Part shown: in pieces, positions 24,905 to 36,311 of the stretch | How positions within the stretch are numbered: the stretch's first letter is position 1 | Layout of the letters: each line of letters opens with the position of its first letter | From: Pteria penguin | Lineage: Eukaryota; Mollusca; Bivalvia; Pterioida; Pteriidae | Direction: 5' to 3' | DNA length: 64,000 nucleotides | Assembly (NCBI GenBank): GCA_035048485.1 | Contig: CM068581.1 | Location: forward strand, 12,296,864-12,360,863 | Notes under the pieces: model-generated | Database searches by the model: none | Seen by the model: only the letters and a program-made list of their open reading frames with translations | What the model was told of the DNA's origin: nothing | Translations under genes and position numbers: made by a program

Positions 24905-26343
24905 CCATTTGCTTCTTGGGGCAGACTTGGTGTAGTGGTTTAGCGCTTGGCTAGTGGCTCCGACGATCCGGGTTCGATTCCCGGGTTGCGCCACTATGTT
25001 TAAGAGCTTGGTCACCTCCTCCTTCCATGTCGCGATATAACTGAACAAGAGCAACACCTAGCGTGGCATAATACGCCCGTCGCTTAATTCGGACGGGATA
25101 AATTCGCATTTGGCATGATTTTCATGAAAACATCTGACGTTTACTAAAGGTAATTGCGTTTCATAGCATTTTATCATAGGAATAAATCCAAGGGCAATAA
25201 CTCCTGCAAAAATGGTCCTATCCAACCCATCTTGGAACTTGACCTGCAAAAAAAAAACTTGAATATTTTTAGTATAAGCCCCCCCCCCCTTTCCCCCTCC
25301 CCCTAACACCCCCTCCTAAAATTATAAATTTCTCAAAAATGAAGAAAAAGATATTAAAATCCGTAATATATGTGGTAGTTGGTACATCTTACTTGTTTCA
25401 TGATAAATTTCATAATGTTTTTACAAAAAATAGATTTGGAATGAATTTCTGAAAAAATCTTGATATTTATAAGTCCAAGGGCTATAAATCCGTCAAAAGT
25501 AGGTCAATCGTAACAAAACTCGAACTGGTACTGACGCCGCTTGAAATAAAGCTATATACCAAATTTCAACTCAATATCTTGAAAGACGGCGAAAAGTCCG
25601 GAAAACATGACCTAGGACACATGGTCAACCCCCCCCTAAAATTATAAATTTTTCATAAAAAGAAAAAGATATTAAAACCCGTAATATATGTAATAGTTGG
25701 TACATTTTACTTGTTTCATGATAAATTTCATAATGTTTTTACAAAAAATAGATTTGGAATGAATTTCTGAAAAAATGTTGAAATTTATAAGTCCAAGGGC
25801 CATAAATCCGTCAAAAGTATGTCAATCGTAAGAAAAATCGAACAGGTACTGACGCCGCTTGAAATAAAGCTATATACCAAATTTCAACTCAATATCTTAA
25901 AAGACGGCAAAAAAAGTCCGGAAAACATGACCTAGGGCATATGGTCAACCCCCCCCCCCCTAAAATTATAAATTTCTCAAAAATGAAGAAAAAGATATTA
26001 AAACCCGTAATAAATGTGATAGTTGATACATTTTACTTGTTTCATGATAAATTTCATAATGTTTTTACAAAAAAATAGATTTTTAATGAATTTCTGAAAA
26101 ATCCGTCAAAAGTAGGTCAATCGTAACAAAACTCGAACTGGTACTGACGCCGCTTGAAATAAACTACATGTATATACCAAATTTCAACTCCATATCTTGA
26201 AAGACGGCAAAAAAAGTCCGGAAAACATGACCCCGGACGTACGGACAGCGCCATAACATAATACGTCCCGTCTAATGACGGACGTATAAAAATCGTTGAA
26301 AGCGACGTAAAACACCAATCAACCAACTAACCATTTGCTTCTT
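24905..26343 (+). mobile_element. tRNA-derived SINE carrying a 1.2-kb insert, with target duplication
   Basis: The 13-bp word CCATTTGCTTCTT stands at 24905-24917 and again at 26331-26343. Just inside the left copy is a tRNA-like head with an A box (TGGTGTAGTGG) and a perfect B box (GGTTCGATTCC). Just inside the right copy is the SINE-type tail 'gttgaaagcgacgtaaaaca' and CCAATCAACC. The acceptor stem does not pair, so it is not a working tRNA. Between head and tail lies a separate 1.2-kb repeat (25066-26284). The duplication shows that the outer unit inserted as one event. Confidence 0.8.
25066..26284. mobile_element. Repeat element with three ~325-bp internal units, nested in the SINE
   Basis: It opens 'cataatacgcccgtcgctta' with ATTCGGACGGG and ends 'cataatacgtcccgtctaat' with GACGGACGTAT, giving similar palindromic boundaries. 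Three close copies of a unit of about 320-326 bp start near 25311, 25631 and 25957, each opening 'cccctaaaattataaattt' and containing 'gtactgacgccgcttgaaat' and 'tccggaaaacatgacc'. The last copy has an internal deletion. No protein is coded. Copies are very similar, so the amplification is recent. Confidence 0.8.
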
Positions 26344-27829
26344 TCATTTTGCCTTGACAAATTTACAAACTGCATTTTAGCACTGTAGTATTAGAATTTA
26401 ATGGTTATTTTGTTTGTGTGTTTTATTGCTAAAACAAATTAAAATAAATTCATTCTTTCTGTATCTTTGTTCATGATATTTACATATAATGGAAATGAGA
26501 AGAATTTTATCGTGTTAAAATCTTCGGTAGTTAGTTTATAGACGACATTAAATACTCAGTAGATAGTGTATATGGTGACACCTTTTCTGTATGATCCCTT
26601 TGATGATTCGTTATGATACGGAGACTTTTTGACGAGTATTGTCAACTGTTATCATGGTATCAGTGATTTGTATGAAACTTTTATTAACATAATTATACTG
26701 GTTATAGCATTCTGTAATGGCTATAACATTGTGAAGGTGGGGTACATCCACTTTTTCGATTCCTAAATCCTGGAATGCATTCCATTATTGCGTGGCATGC
26801 GAAGCAAAGCAACATACTGTTATCGCTTTGACCTCTGCTCTTCTGTCCGTCTGGTAGGAGTCATACCATTGAAAAATGCTTATAGGCGACACGTGTTGAA
26901 CTGTTCTGTCGAAAACTGTAGTATACAAAATATCGTCAAATAAGTAATTCCATGTGATTCTGTCCTCGGTGTAAAATCTGTCTTTTGTCTGAACGAATGG
27001 CAAATTTACAAACTTTGTTCGGGGTTATGTTTACCATTTCAGATTATGTATTTAAGAAGTGGTAGATACAGATATCCTACGACTGTACAGGTGTACAAGT
27101 TCTCAGATGAGATACAGACCTATAGGAGCCTTGTGAACAAAGCTTATGAAGTTTGGATGTGAAAATGGTTTTGAATGATTTTCCATGACAACGTGGTTTA
27201 ATGAGTCATTTTTCTCCTTTGTTATCGTGCAATCATCACTTACCTGTTAAATGATTTTACATTTGAAAGGACAGTGATATAGATATACGCACTTGATAAT
27301 TCTCTTGCGTGTTGTAAATATAAAGGTGTCTTTTTCACTTCAAAATTTACAGATTTGCTATCTAAGTAGATACGTTCGCGAATTGTTTCACTCTCGGTTA
27401 CGACATATGGAATGCTTTATTTTACCACACGTTTGCCTGCTTTTCCCTCTTCCACCATTAAAAATAGGTCCATTTCATATATTGGTATTCTAAGTACTTG
27501 TCTTGCGTGGACATCGTTCCAGATGGAAAGTATCTTTGTCGACTGTTTTCACGGAAAACGTTTTTCTGACTTCATAAATATTTTATTTGTAGAATTTGAT
27601 GGCATTGACCAAAATAAATTAGAAATTTTATGAGATAAGGTTTGTAAGCCAAATCCGAATAGAACCGACCTTACAGACCTTACTCATTGGTTTATATGTT
27701 AGGTTCTAGGTTGAACTTGAAAGTCTCGGTTGGAATACAGCCAGTCTGGTTGCCGTTCTGTCCTTGTGAAAAGACCGTAAAAACCAAGATGTCACGGTTA
27801 GCATGTGCAGAAGTGTCATTAAACCCACT
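26344..27829. other. Non-coding stretch, nothing firm
   Basis: Open frames here lack splice sites or an ATG start that I would trust. A 72-codon minus-strand frame at 26785-27003 is discussed under rejected items. Confidence 0.4.
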
Positions 27830-28660
27830 TTTCATCGGTCAAATCTTATTAGGTAACAATTCGGGTGTCACTTTCAGTGGGTCCTTTTCATCAGTTAGAC
27901 TTTATTAATTAACACAAAATGCGGATACAACTATTGATGGGTCTCTGACATCGAGCAGACTTGTTTAAGTAACGCACAATGCGGATGCTACTATCGGGTG
28001 GGTCCTTTTCATGGGTCAAACTTTATTAATTATCGAGTAACACATAGTGCGGATTCTACCATCGGGTGGATCCTTTTCATGGGTCAGACTTTATTAATCA
28101 TCGAGTATAGCACAATGCGGATGCTACTGTCGACTGGGTCCTTTTCATGGGTACAAATTTTATAAATCACAGAGTAACACACAGTGCGGTTGCTACTTCA
28201 GGCTGCTTCTTGGCATCGGTCAGACTTGTTTAAGTATCGCACGTTGCACGTGGCACTATCGGGTAGGTCCTTTGAATCGGTCACACTTTATTAAGTAAAG
28301 CACAGTGCTAATGCCACTATCTGGTTTTTCCTTTGCATCGGTCAGACTTAAGTAACGCACAATGCGTGTGCCATCATTATCCGCCGGGTCCTTGGCATCT
28401 TTCAGATTTGATTAAGTAACGCACAGTGTTTTGGTGCTACTATCATCTGTAAGAATGTGTTGAATAATGCACAAAGCGGTGCCACTGTCGGTTGGCTCTT
28501 TGCATCGGTTAGATTTTCTTTAGTAACACACACTTCGGAGACTCGTGAATCCTTTGCTTCGATCAGGCTTTATAAAGTAACACACAATGGAGTGCCACTA
28601 TCGTGCGGGTCTTTTTCTTCGGTCAGACTACACTATAAGAGAATCAGTCCTGGCTTTATG
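27830..28660. repeat. Diverged minisatellite, unit about 60-68 bp
   Basis: Repeated words 'gggtccttttcat', 'cggtcagactt' and 'aagtaacgcacaatgcgg' recur at intervals of about 60-68 bp (27879, 27939, 28000, 28068, 28137 and on). Units are diverged and differ in length. No conserved frame is kept. Confidence 0.85.
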
Positions 28661-29209
28661 TAATATGATAACTGATTCAACATTTTAAGTCAAAATATTT
28701 GTCACGGCATATTCTTATTTCATGTATGAAGAATACACATGGCATTCTACTTTAATGAGATATGGTTCAGAGAGAAGTCCTGTTCAAGTCATATAAAACT
28801 TTACTACAAAAATATTGAAATATGGTCATGGATCTAGGTAAGATCTTTGCTTGCAAGCATGATTTATTGATTGATTGATTATTTCATGTCACATCAGAAT
28901 TCATATTCAAGTTATATCTACAGAGTTAGGGTTACAGAGACGAAGAAATAGTTACATATGTTACTCACTGATAATATTCCGGTTGAAAGTTTATTTAATA
29001 TTTTAAACCTTTTTATACGTTTGTACTGTTTTTATATAAAATACGTTACACAGGAGTATCACAATTTGCATTATAAGTGACTTGCTTATGGATTTGTAGT
29101 ACATGTATAAGATGACGATTTAATGATCAATCCCATTGGTATAAATATCTAAACCACCTGGAGTTTCTCGAAAAAAAAGTCCAGTAATGAGTATTGATTA
29201 CGGCCATTG
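28661..29209. other. Non-coding stretch
   Basis: AT-rich sequence with no recognised feature. It contains only a short 'ttgattgattgatt' run near 28866. Confidence 0.4.
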
Positions 29210-29434
29210 TTATGAGAGGATGGCATTTATATTTAGGTCTTTGGTGCGAATACAATAGAGTCTCGGAAACTGACCCTTATAATTATAGTCAGCAGAGTAA
29301 CAATTAACGCGTTGTCTGTGCTTACAGGGAGCGCGAACAATAACATAGGTTAAACAGTGATGATCAAACGCTTGATGGTAGACGTCGAGGTCATATTCAC
29401 AGTTGTCATTCGCCACCATAAGTTTAGAAACCAT
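29210..29434 (-). CDS. Unassigned cysteine-containing frame (74 aa), possible last exon
   Basis: The frame runs from ATG at 29434 to TAA at 29210 on the minus strand. It has five cysteines (residues 12, 27, 37, 45, 61), balanced composition, and CG-rich codons that stand out from the AT-rich surroundings (segment CRVNCYSADYN-like near the middle, ending NINAILS). There is no signal peptide. The upstream frame meets a stop about 40 bp before the ATG, so it is either a short protein, a last exon using an acceptor near the ATG, or a gene relic. I do not recognise the family. Confidence 0.4.
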   Translation of the reverse strand: MVSKLMVANDNCEYDLDVYHQAFDHHCLTYVIVRAPCKHRQRVNCYSADYNYKGQFPRLYCIRTKDLNINAILS

Positions 29435-29522
29435 ATGGATTCGTAAGGTAACTTGTATATTATATTATATATATTGTCATTATTATTTTTATACCCCGTG
29501 CACACATGTTGGTTTGTTTCCC

Positions 29523-29887
29523 ATCCAGCATCTCCGCTGCATTACGATAGTTGGCCACTGTAATCACCTCGGCTGCATTACAATAATCGGCCACTGTAAT
29601 CATCTCCGCTGCATTACGATATTCGGCCACTGTAATCACCTCCGCTGCATTACGATATATATCTTGAATAATGTACCTTTAAAATGTATATGTTATACGA
29701 TGTACATGTATATTTATATTGTATTGATGAGACGTACGTCTCAAAATAAATGAACTGAACTACTAGTCGGCCACTGTAATCACCTCCGCTGCATTACGAT
29801 AATCGGCCACTGTAATTACCTCCGCTGCATTACGATAAACGGCCACTGTAATCATATCCGCTGCATTACGATAATCATCCACTGTAA
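29523..29887. repeat. 36-bp minisatellite, left part, split by a LINE
   Basis: The unit 'cggccactgtaatcacctcc' plus GCTGCATTACGATAAT repeats with minor changes. The array is broken at 29657-29763 by a LINE-like tail and again at 29888 by the LINE. It continues at 32251. Confidence 0.92.
29657..29763 (+). mobile_element. Short LINE-like 3' tail inserted in the minisatellite
   Basis: About 107 bp of foreign sequence interrupts one 36-bp unit, between 'cattacgata' and 'gtcggccactg'. It contains the palindrome GAGACGTACGTCTC and ends 'aaaataaatgaactgaac', the kind of simple 3' end seen on 5'-truncated LINE copies. Family not determined. Confidence 0.55.
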
Positions 29888-32250
29888 AGAAAAAAATTAG
29901 AAAATTAAGATCATCAAACCCAAAAGAATATTGGAAAATTATAAATCAGAAGTCAGAGCCAAAGAAAATTGAAGTAAATATAAATGATTTTTTTTTGAAC
30001 ATTTTAAAAAAAGTCAACTCTGGAGATATACTTCAAGATAGTGATAATGAATTTGATTTTGAATTTATTAATGCGGATTGTCTGATAAATAATACCAATC
30101 TTGATGATCAGATATCAGAAATAGAGATCAAGAAAGCCATCCAATCACTCAATATAAACAAAGCATCTGGTTGTGATGATTTAATTAATGAATATCTAAA
30201 ATCAAATGTACATATCATGATGCCATTTTATGTAAAAATTTTTGATTTTGTTTTAGAAACTGGTATTTTGCCAGAAGCCTGGCTTACAGGTAATATCTTA
30301 CATATATATAAAAATAAAGGTGAAAAATCATCACCTAACAACTATAGACCCATAACATTACTTAGTTGTATGGGTAAGCTTTTTACTTCCATTATATCAA
30401 ATAGACTTCACGACTATGGTAATGATGTTGAATTATTATGGGAAAACCAGGCTGGTTTTAGAGCTGGATATTCTACTTTAGATAATATGTTTTCTTTACA
30501 CTGTTTGATTGAATTATCACAAAAATTAAAAACAAAATTGTTTTGTGCATTTATTGATTTTAAGGCTGCCTTTGACAATGTTTGGCATATTGGCCTATAG
30601 CAAAAACTTTTAAATAGTGATATTAATGGTAAATGCTTTACTGTTAGTACTAATATGTATAAAGGAAGTAAATCAAGGATTTCTGTAAATAATGAATTAT
30701 CAGAGTATTTTCCATGCAAAATCGGTGTTCGACAAGGCGAACTCTTCTATTTGCCCTATTTTTGAATGACCTTGACAATTTTCTATCTGTACATAATGTC
30801 AATGGTCTTTGTACTATATCAAAGGAAATAGAAAGGAAACTTACTATTATGATTAAACTAATTCTAATATTGTATCCTGACGACACAGTCTTGTTTTCTG
30901 AATTAAAACACGACTTACAGTATCAACTTGATTGTTTTTTGTCATATTGTAATTAGTGAAAACTAGAAGTTAATATTGACAAAACTGAAATTCTTGTTTT
31001 CACAAAGGGAAGACTACCAAAAGGTATGAATTTATATTTTAATGGTCAACAACTTGAAATAGTTAAAAGATTCAAATATCTTGGAATTTATTTTGCCCAA
31101 TCTGGATCTTTTCTAGAAACTAAAAATTATTGGTCAAATCGAGCAATTAAAGCTGTGTATGCCATACTAAAAAAAAAGAAAGATATCTTAATTTATCCAT
31201 TTATGATCAATTGTATTTATTTGACAAAATTGTTGTACCTATACTAACCTATGGATGTGAAATTTGGGGATTTAGCAATTTAGAGAGTGTTGAAAAAGTC
31301 CACCTTAAATTTTGTAAAATGTTGTTGCATTTAAAACCAAGCACTCCAGATTTTATGATATATGGTGAATTAGGCAGATATCCATTATCAATCATTATTA
31401 AAACCCGTATTGTTAACTACTGGATTAGACTGTTCAGGAAATCGTTATAAATATTGTTCAATTTTATACAGGTTGATGTATTGTAAACATAATAATGGTA
31501 TTGAATTTAAATGGCTTAAAAATGTAAAAAATATTTTGGAAAATTGTGGTTTATCTTATTTATGGAATACTGATGCTCCTTTTAACCGATTATTTATTAA
31601 AAATCATGTAAAACAAATTTTAAAAGATCAGTTTCAGCAGACATGGGAGATGAATTGTAATAATTCATCAAAGGGTCTAACATACATATTGTTTACAAAA
31701 AATATTTTTGAATGTCAAAATTATATTAGATCTGCTCTTTGTAATTACAAAAAAATTATCCTTGCCAGATTTCGCTGTATTAACCATCGATTACCAATTG
31801 AAACAGGTAGATGGCAAAATATAGAAAGACAAAATAGAATATGTACATACTGCAATTCTGATATTGGTGATGAATTTCATTATATCTTCAATTGTACATT
31901 GCTTAATGATTTAAGACATTTATTAATTCCAAATTATTACCGAAATCGTCCAAATGTTATTAAATTTCATGATTTATTTGCCTCAAAAAATACTCAATTA
32001 CTTCAAAACCTAGCAACTTTTATTACATTTCTTAATAAGAGAGTTAACCCTCCTGGTTAATGTCCTTATACCTTGTATACATTTATTGTAAAATATACAT
32101 GTATATTAATATTTATTTCATGAACTTCTTATTATTTATAATGTTACATATATTCACGCTTGCTATATAATTTAATGTGATTATTGTATATTTATATATT
32201 ATCAATGTTGTTTACAACTAAGAGATTGAAATAAACTTTGAAACTTTGAA
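29888..32250 (+). pseudogene. 5'-truncated LINE reverse transcriptase, inactive
   Basis: The translated body starts inside the protein with SNPKEYWKIIN, then shows reverse transcriptase motifs in order: NNYRPITLLSCMGKLF, NQAGFRAGYSTLDNMF, motif A FIDFKAAFDNVWH, a damaged motif B (GVRQGELFYLPYFLNDL), and motif C as YPDD instead of YADD at about 30873. A C-terminal region (ILTYGCEIWGF; LPIETGRW; CTYCNSDIGDEFHYIFNC, a CCHC-like cluster) follows to 32060. There is a stop at 30598, a frameshift near 30745, a stop at 30954 and later shifts. The 3' end is AT-rich and closes with 'aaactttgaaactttgaa'. It is a non-LTR element, family unsure. Confidence 0.92.
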
Positions 32251-32645
32251 TTACCTCCGCCGCATTACGATAAACGGCCTTTGAATCACCTCCGCTGCAT
32301 TACGATAATCATCCACTGTAATCACCTCCGCTGCATAACGATAATCGGCCACTGTAATCACCTCCGCTGCATTACGATAGTCGGCCACTGTAATTACCTC
32401 CACTGCATAACGATAAACGGCCACTGTAATCATCTCCGCTGCATTACGATAATCATCCTCTGTAATCGCCTCCGCTGCATTACGATAATCGGCCACTAAT
32501 CAGCTCCGCTGTATTACGATAATCGGTCACTGCCACTGTTATCAGCTCCGCTGTATTACGATAATCGGTCACTACCACTGTAATTATATCCGCTTTATCA
32601 CGGTAATTAGCCACTGTAATCACCTCCGCTGCGTTACGATAATCG
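32251..32645. repeat. 36-bp minisatellite, right part
   Basis: The same unit as 29523-29887 resumes directly after the LINE 3' end and becomes more diverged towards 32640, with 'ggtcactgccactg' expansions. The two halves were one array before the LINE inserted. Confidence 0.92.
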
Positions 32646-32970
32646 GTATTTGTTTGTTTATTTAGTCTAAAGCAAATACAGCTTATTGACAATATACATG
32701 ATATGAATATTATATAAAATAATATGATATTAAAATAAAATACATAAATACAAGGTCAGTTTGAGAAAGTGTTGTTATACATAAATTTGTCTGATCTCAA
32801 AGCAGTTTTTAATATATTTACCCAAGTTACATAGTTCTTTGACATTTTATGTTGTCTCAGTCTCAGTCTAAGTCCGTCCGTCCGTAGACATTTGGCTTTT
32901 CATTCAATAGCAATAGCCATGATACGTCGCACACAATATGTCCATGACCTAAGGAGGATCCCTGATTTTT

Positions 32971-33500
32971 ATGCCCCCCCCCTTTCCAAGAAGGAGGGGC
33001 ATATTGTTTTGCTGCTGTCGGTCGGGCCGTCCGTCCGTCGGTTTGTCTGTTGGTCCATTTACAGATTCCGCTCATTATCTCTACAACCAATAAAGGTATT
33101 GAATTGATATTTGGTATACATATCGCAAAAAAATATTGAAATTACAGTATTACGTTAAAAGTGAACTGTCACTTTTTCTTTGTGATAATTCACTTTTATT
33201 GTAATACATGTACTCTAATTTCAATATTCTTAGTGATATACAGATACATCTCAAGGATATCTACGTCAAGTTCAAACTTGGTTATTGTTCAATAATTTTT
33301 GTCATAGTTATCCCCCTTGGACTTAGATAATTTCTTAAAATTACCCGATATTTTGCATTCAGATACATTTTAAGTATATCTAGGTCAAGTTCAAATTTCG
33401 TTTTGGTTCAATTATTTTTGTCAGAGCCATCCTCCTTGGACTTAGAAAATTTCTTAAAATTAGCAGTTTCGCACATAATCTCTGGAACCAACAAAGATAT
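32971..33500 (+). mobile_element. Dispersed repeat with hairpin head, interrupted by a MITE
   Basis: The head ATGCCCCCCCCCTTTCC ... GGAGGGGCATAT forms a hairpin, followed by 'gtccgtccgtcgg' and blocks containing 'caaggatatctacgtcaag' and 'ccttggacttaga'. The MITE at 33121-33238 interrupts it, and the two sides read 'ttggtataca' and 'tacagatacat' across the gap. Layout is like 15707-16726. Confidence 0.7.
33121..33238. mobile_element. Palindromic TA-flanked MITE, copy 1
   Basis: About 114 bp flanked by TA on both sides (33121-33122 and 33237-33238). The arms are inverted: AATATTGAAATTACAGTATT against AATTTCAATATT, and AAAAGTGAACTGTCAC against AATTCACTTTTAT. The sequence is homologous to copy 2 at 35703. 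TA duplication and long inverted ends suggest a Tc1/mariner-derived foldback MITE. Confidence 0.8.
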
Positions 33501-33840
33501 TGAATTTATATTGACATACTAATACATGTAAAGGATATTAAGGTGTTTTATATCTCTAAGTCATGTTACAAGATCGAGTAAAGTGGACTCAAGTTGTCTT
33601 GAATTTAAACGGTCGAAGGTCAAGATCGTTCTTTTAAAAGTATTTTCGAATTTGTAATTGGTTTGCTTTTCATCCTAGAGTCACGATATGCATTGAATGT
33701 CACAACTGTTGCAGATGACTTATCTCTGAGTACCCGTTGGCTTATGACAAAATTGTGTACGATCTTGCCGTGGTAGGGGTTATTTGTCCCAAAAGGACAG
33801 GTCTATTTCAAGTGGAATCAGTGGATTCGAAAAAGCTCTT

Positions 33841-33876
<36 letters not shown>

Positions 33877-34729
33877 CTACACACACAGACACGCGCACAC
33901 ACATTTTCAGAGACTTTACAACAGAAAATCGCTACTATTTCTGTTTTAGATAGGTATGCAAAGAGAAAATTACGTCTCCCTTCACGTTATCTGATTCAAC
34001 TACAATTGTCTTTTTACTTTGCTCACGTAATAGTTTGTTGGATCGTGTAATGAATATCACAATGAATCGATACAGTACATGTAAATAAAAACGAAATGTG
34101 GAAAGCTTGGCTTGCCTACGGTCTTTAACTTGTTTAATGGATTAGCTAATTATGGGTGTCGAGTGTCAAAGGTCGGTGAATTACAGGTTTCCTTATGAGG
34201 GGATAATATGTTAACGTCATTACATGACTAGTTATAGTAGTGTCTCCTGTAAATGGGAAATAGAGGGAGATGAATGTCAGGGAGCTGTGACGATAGGGAT
34301 GACTTACGGGCTGGCTGTGCTTTCAATACTGATCAGCCGCTTGTCGCTTTCTCTTCGACTTCGTTAAGGCGTTGCGAAAGACAAATGCTTGATTTATATC
34401 AGTTTGTCAACAGGACAAAATTTACCGTCCTAAAAGCGGGAAGGGCTAATACCATAGCATATATAACCCTCACATGCACATACGCATCATATACAGGTAC
34501 TAGTATTGTTTTATGCAAAATGTCACGCTGGGATTATTTCTCACGTAAGGTGGTTGCCATTGTTTAGTGGTGGAGGAAACTTGAATACCCAGATAACCGA
34601 CTTCTGGACATTGGTTTGGGGAAACTCAGTGCTGACCAGGAATGAAACCCTCTGTATTGCAGGCTACGGTGAACTTCAGCGGAGCACTTGTGTCAACCAG
34701 CTACTTAGGATTATCATCATGTGCAGTTT
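33501..34729. other. Non-coding stretch with a (TC)n(CA)n microsatellite
   Basis: A TC tract followed by a CA tract lies at 33838-33902. A 97-codon plus-strand frame at 34274-34567 has no supported splice sites or domain, and I do not call it a gene. A 'ggtggaggaaac' repeat word occurs near 34570. Confidence 0.4.
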
Positions 34730-35128
34730 CCAATAAATTTTGCATGAGTTATGATCCTTTACATACAGAACGTGTATTGCAGAACATATGGTAATTTTGT
34801 AATCGCAACTCCTAAACTAATGTAAAGATTTCAACCAAACTTGGCAGAAAGAAAAACCACCATGAGTAATTTGCATGAAGTGAGATAATTGTGACACCGT
34901 AAAATTTTCAAAGAGTTACGACCCATAAAACCTATGGAGTCATTTTGTTAAACACATTTATTTCCCATGTGGGACGGTATTTGACGTAAAACAATTATGT
35001 TGTTATAAATTTCCAATGGAAATGTCATTTTTGTACCATCATTTCACCGATGGTTAGACTGGTTTTCACAGAATTTGATGACGTAACATTTACTTAATGT
35101 CAGATACCGTCCCAAATAGGAAGTATAT

Positions 35129-35175
<47 letters not shown>

Positions 35176-35570
35176 TCATCGCAGCTTCTCCTAAACCACT
35201 GTAAGGATTTCAACGTGTCGAGGGATCGCCAGATCCAACTTAGCCACCCCATTACGATCAGTCCATTGTGGCACAAGGACAGACCATCATTTGTAGATTT
35301 GCATAAAGGAAGCTAATCTTGGCACTTAGAATTTGTCAAAAGTTACAACCCCTGACACAGAAATTTTTATATTGCACATGTTAATCTTGTCGTTACAACT
35401 CCTCTTAAACCACTGTAAGGATTTCAACCAGACTTGGTATAAGGAAGAGACATCATGTGTGACTCAATTCTGGTGTGACTATAGTTACTTGTATTGGTTT
35501 TACAATGACTCGTGCAGTATCATTTTGCGGAATGTTAAGATTCCTCGGGAGGAAGCAGGATACATTTGAT
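34730..35570 (+). repeat. Diverged dispersed-repeat units with an (ATTT)n tract
   Basis: Units with 'caactcctaaac', 'actgtaaggatttcaacc' and 'acttgg' recur near 34800, 35180 and 35395. A perfect ATTT microsatellite interrupts at 35125-35176. Confidence 0.65.
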
Positions 35571-35702
35571 ATGCAGGGAATATGTTGATCAAGTAATATA
35601 GTAATCTAGTGGTCGTGTACCCTTCTAGTCCAGCCTAATTTCGGATTTGCTGTAGTTTTTATGACTTCTGACCTTTTGTACCCATATATATATATATGAA
35701 TC

Positions 35703-35837
35703 TATCACAAAGAATATCGAAATTAAAGTATATGTATTACAATAAAAGTGAAATGTCACATTTTCCTTTTTGATAATAAGAAAAATGTGACATTTTACTT
35801 TTATTGTAATACTTTAATTTCAATATTCTTTGTGATA
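35703..35837. mobile_element. Palindromic TA-flanked MITE, copy 2
   Basis: About 131 bp between TA duplications, almost a perfect palindrome. The left end TCACAAAGAATATCGAAATT mirrors the right end AATTTCAATATTCTTTGTGA, and AAAAGTGAAATGTCACATTTT mirrors across a short loop (TTTTGATAATAAG). It is better preserved than copy 1. No coding capacity. Confidence 0.9.
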
Positions 35838-35974
35838 AATATATGACAAAATATTGATTTGTATACAGAAATAAAAATCCGTCAATAAATCTCCAACACT
35901 TTCAGATTTTCACTTTATATTAATTACTAACGATTTCATGTCTATTGAAAATATTCAGATGATGTAAATTGTGA

Positions 35975-36311
35975 TATATGTTTGCCGTCGACATGTCTTT
36001 TACTGCTGTTTTTGCGCCCGTTACCTGCGAAATGTCATACATTGATACGGTTGAGCCCGTTGCCCTCGGAATGTCCTACATTGCTGTGGTTGAGTCCGTT
36101 GTCCTCGAAATGTCATGCACTGCTATGGTTAAGCCCTTTGCCTTCGGAATGCCTTTTACTGCTGTGATTGACCCGTTGCCTTCAGAATGTCTTTCACTGC
36201 TTTCTTTGAGCCCATTGCCCTCGGAATGTCCTACACTGCTATGGTTAAGCCCGTTGCCTTCGGAATGTACTTCATTGCTATGGTTGAGCCCATTGCTTTC
36301 TGAATGTCTTT
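35975..36311 (+). repeat. 39-bp minisatellite, left part
   Basis: The unit 'gagcccgttgccttcggaat' plus GTCCTACACTGCTATGGTT is 39 bp, thirteen codons, so a frame of about 126 codons stays open with the repeating word MSYTAMVEPVAFG. There is no signal that it is translated. A SINE interrupts it at 36312. Confidence 0.9.

Noticed and set aside
24918..24993. tRNA gene with good A and B boxes
   Set aside because: The acceptor stem does not pair and the anticodon arm is irregular. It is the head of a SINE with a target duplication.
26785..27003. 72-codon minus-strand frame of protein-like composition (FVQTKDRFYTEDR..)
   Set aside because: It has no ATG start (the first codon is TTG), no convincing splice sites and no recognised domain. 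It could be an exon, but I cannot support it.
29403..29753. 116-codon frame with repeating CITIVGHCNHL words
   Set aside because: It is a by-product of the 36-bp minisatellite period (twelve codons) and crosses an inserted LINE tail.
34274..34567. 97-codon plus-strand frame, somewhat GC-richer
   Set aside because: No domain, splice sites or homologue recognised. It overlaps sequence with dispersed-repeat words at its end.
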